Source: Thoreauomyces humboldtii (lineage: Eukaryota; Chytridiomycota; Chytridiomycetes; Spizellomycetales; Powellomycetaceae). From it: a DNA stretch of 21,809 nucleotides. The stretch is from NCBI GenBank assembly GCA_027596035.1, contig JADGJA010000356.1, forward strand, positions 1 to 21,809. The letters run 5' to 3'. The notes under the pieces were generated by a model. It had not been told where the DNA came from and did no database searches. It was given only the letters and a program-made list of their open reading frames with translations. The position numbers and the translations under genes are program-made. This document shows positions 19,388-21,809 of this stretch, in pieces. Within the stretch, counting starts at the first letter, position 1. Every line of letters begins with the position of its first letter.

Positions 19388-21631
19388 CTACTTTAAGCTA
19401 GTCTGACTCTTTGAGATATCCGGAAGCTTCTGATATCGTTGGTTCAAAGGCACCCTGCCTCCCGTAACCGCCATTCTTGGTACAACCGACGGGCTGGCCG
19501 AAGACCCCGGACCATCGCTCTGTGACTTCAGCTTCATCTTGAGATCGAGGGCTTTGTCCAGGAGCTGTATAAACGACCGAATCATCAGAAATTGCCCTGT
19601 CCAAATCCTCCCTCTCCATTGCCTTGACGCAGATTTGTACCTGCAGTTTTTGTGCTCGAAGAATGTCATTCTCGGCAACCAGTTTCGCAATCTTTTCCCT
19701 TGCGGAGAGCTCGTCCTGGGACGGTTCCTGCAGAAGCAGTCAGTTTTGCACTCATCCTGCGTATCCAATCACTTTCTCGCTCACCGCTTGCTTCTCGGCT
19801 TCCTCCAGCTTCGTCCTCATGAACCCAAGAGTTGTCGTCAGGTCCTGCACCTCCTGATAAAGTACAGACTTTTCCGCAGTGGCGTTCGCGAGATCTGCGC
19901 CTAGAAGGGCGCTTGCCTCTGTAAGCGCCTTGATGGTTTCCATATGCATGACGCAGTCAGCGCTCATCTGAGCGACCTTGATCTCTAGCTGGGAAAAACA
20001 GAGACTTGGTTTGAGCCTGTTTCCGTTCCCAGCGTGGGGTCTCCACCTGTCTCTACCTGCGACTTTTCGTCGGTGAGAACATCGAGCTGGTTCTCGAGCG
20101 CCTGCATGATCAGCTGAGATGCGATTCGCTGACTGTCATTTGACGCGGTCTCATTGTCCTGGCGCTCGTTCTCCTCTTGCTCTTGGTCCTCCTCCTTCTT
20201 GAGGTCTTCCTCCTGCCCCTCCGCATTCTCCTCCTGATCTCCTTCTTCATCCTTCGAATCTTCGCCTTCCGTCTGATTGCCCAGGTCGTGGGATGATTCG
20301 GCCAGCGGCGCTTCCGCATCGGGCTCGCTAACACCAGATTCTTCAGCGTCCGCTTCTTCAGCGTCGATTTGCACGGTTTCCTGGTAAGTGCTCTCGTTCG
20401 GCAATTCCTGCGATACCACCGCCTCGGCGTCGAGGAGGTCCAGTTGACTGCTCGCTAGAGGCTCGTCTGGTGATACTAGGTCGGCTTGACTGCTCGCTAG
20501 AGCCTCGCCCGATGACGTGAGGCCCGTCGAATTGCTCGTGAGAGGCTCGTCCGAGGACGCCAACAGAGCAGCAGATGCAGTCAGAGATAATGGCTCCGCT
20601 TGTTCAGCCGCCTCAAAGCCGTTCGAAAGGCCATCGTCAGCGTCTTTAGCAATGGTCGATGGCTCATCGGAATTCGTCAAGTTGGACAGCTCGCTGGAAG
20701 GCTCAATAGCAAGGGCCGCTTCCTCCTCCAAGGCCAGTTGATTCAGAGTTTGGTCCACTGCTGGATTGTAAAGAGGAGCTTCCATCTCAGTCTGCTCGAT
20801 CGCTGTTTCGGATTCCGGCTCCGCTGGGTCCAATCCGAGGTCAGCAGCCGATGGTGCCGATGGTGCGTGTTTCAGTTCAGCTTCGTGTTCCAATTTGTCT
20901 GCCACCGGAGCCGATCCTTCGCCGTCCTGACCTGCGATTGCATGCTTTTCTTCCGTACTGCCGTCCAGCTCGTTCGTGGCAGAAGGCAACCCCTCGTACG
21001 AGGCTTGTCGAGCATCCGCACCTTCGAGTGCCATCTCAGTCGGATCCACAACCGGCACTTCAGATGCCTCCTGGCCTTCCTCAGGCCTTCCGGGAGGGAC
21101 GCTTTCTTCGGCCGCTGGATCTCCCAAATCCGCTGACACCTCGTGGCTGAGCTCAGCTGCTGGCTCTCCGTCCTGTGTTTCGAGCGCTACAGTCGGCTCC
21201 ACGTTCGCAGGCTCTCCATCCTCCACAAGTCCCTCTTCTCTGGATGTCTCCTCATCCGCCTTAGCCGCCGACACATTATCAGGCGGATTTGTACCCTCTG
21301 CCTCCTTCTCCACTCCTTCAGACTCCTCGGCGGAATCATCACGTGCAACTTCTGGCACGACTGACTTGTCCTCGAGGGTACTGATATCAGATTGACCCTG
21401 AGCGGATGCTTTCCGCGAGCCGACGTGAGATCCCATTTCAACCTCCATCTGCTCAGCATCCTCTTCAGATGGTTCCGTGTCTTGCTCAATCGTTTCCGCG
21501 GGTGCACCGTCGACGGTGTCAGGATTCACCACGTCGGCATCATCCATGCCGGATGCTGTTTCGAGGTTGTTTCCCTCCTGGGATGTTGGTTCCTCCTGAT
21601 CTGATGGCTCTTGGTGGTCCTCGCTGAGCAT
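19388..21631 (-). CDS. Very acidic protein with short tandem repeat and C-terminal coiled coil (unrecognised)
   Basis: I do not recognise the family. The exons are 21631-20057, 19988-19785, 19727-19641 and 19564-19388 (introns 68, 57 and 76 nt), giving 680 residues. The first about 500 residues are dominated by Glu, Asp, Ser, Ala and Pro and look disordered. Three tandem 14-residue repeats lie at about 359-400. A Glu/Asp/Gln/Lys-rich stretch (about 451-490) precedes a helical region from about residue 502, where ALENQLDVLTDEKSQLEIKVAQM, LYQEVQDLTTTLGFMRTKLEEAE and IAKLVAENDILRAQKLQLLDKALDL form heptads across all three introns. That continuity supports the splice model. The tail is basic and Ser/Pro-rich. 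The last intron is the least sure: without it the frame also stays open to a stop near 19398. An acidic coiled-coil scaffold is as far as the sequence allows. Confidence 0.7.
20432..20557 (-). repeat. Three 42 bp tandem repeats inside the acidic gene
   Basis: Three in-frame 42 bp units code 14-residue repeats of the pattern S-(S/P)-(D/G)-E-(P/A)-L-(T/A)-S-x-x-x-x-L-x. Units two and three are nearest in DNA sequence: the 17-mer TTGACTGCTCGCTAGAG on the plus strand recurs 42 bp apart at 20444 and 20486, and the first unit has drifted more. Confidence 0.8.
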
Positions 21632-21809
21632 CTTCTAATCTGCGTTTTCTTTGGAAAGAACCAGGGGAATGTCCGGAAGGGGGCTTCTGTGAGTGACCTC
21701 TGGAGGGATGCGTTGTGTATTGTGGCGCTCTGGTAGACGATTCGATAGCTCGACATGCTGACGTGATCCCCGCGCTGCATTCTGCTCGCTATCCGTGGTA
21801 CTTAAAAAC
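21632..21809. other. 5' flank of the acidic gene
   Basis: These 178 bp run to the window edge and should hold the start of the promoter of the acidic gene. I saw no continued open frame and no clear motif. Confidence 0.4.

Noticed and set aside
19398..19619. Alternative last frame of the acidic gene without intron 3
   Set aside because: It stays open to a stop, but splicing 19565-19640 uses a CTGAT branch point and continues the coiled-coil heptads; kept as second choice only.
20600..21136. Plus-strand open frames opposite the acidic gene
   Set aside because: Biased Glu/Asp/Ser/Ala codons leave the opposite strand poor in stops; the products are low-complexity.

Overview
The window looks like nuclear DNA of a filamentous basidiomycete, most likely Agaricomycotina. 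Genes sit close together on both strands. They are cut by many 55-90 nt introns with GT(A/G)NG(T/C)-type donors and CTNAY-like branch points. The proteins are ordinary eukaryotic housekeeping families of fungal type. No prokaryotic operons, rRNA, tRNA or CRISPR were seen. The assignment to basidiomycetes is inference from gene structure and protein style.

Layout: (1) 287-1845 (+), cytosolic serine hydroxymethyltransferase. (2) 2049-3808 (-), a fimbrin-like protein with two calponin-homology domains and coiled coils. (3) 4182-6344 (+), an F-BAR/HR1/SH3 protein of the Bzz1/TOCA type, head-to-head with (2). (4) 6567-13027 (-), VPS15, regulatory kinase-like subunit of the Vps34 PI3-kinase, in 25 exons with two GC-AG introns. 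(5) 13184-13297, a fold-back element of Tc1/mariner style flanked by TA. (6) 13473-14387 (-), a 2-Cys peroxiredoxin with a mitochondrial-type leader. (7) 14614-16775 (+), a class-3/diacylglycerol-lipase-like enzyme. (8) 16873-18125 (-), a divergent Rei1/ZNF622-like zinc-finger protein. (9) 18606-19306 (+), a flavin-reductase-like split-barrel protein. (10) 19388-21631 (-), an unrecognised very acidic protein with a short tandem repeat and a C-terminal coiled coil.

Most neighbours are unrelated in function, as usual for fungi. The exception is the divergent pair (2)/(3). Both products belong to families that act on cortical actin and curved membrane at endocytic sites, and they share one 373 bp intergenic region. 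The lipase and VPS15 both touch membrane lipid metabolism, but nothing links them beyond proximity.

All gene models were spliced by hand: each was required to keep reading phase and domain continuity over every junction. VPS15 closes in frame over 24 introns (4899 nt, 1632 residues), which gives good confidence in most of its junctions. No clearly new system is visible. The items most worth checking are the half-fimbrin and its shared promoter, the fold-back element, the GC-AG introns, and the Rei1-like protein that lacks the usual first zinc finger.
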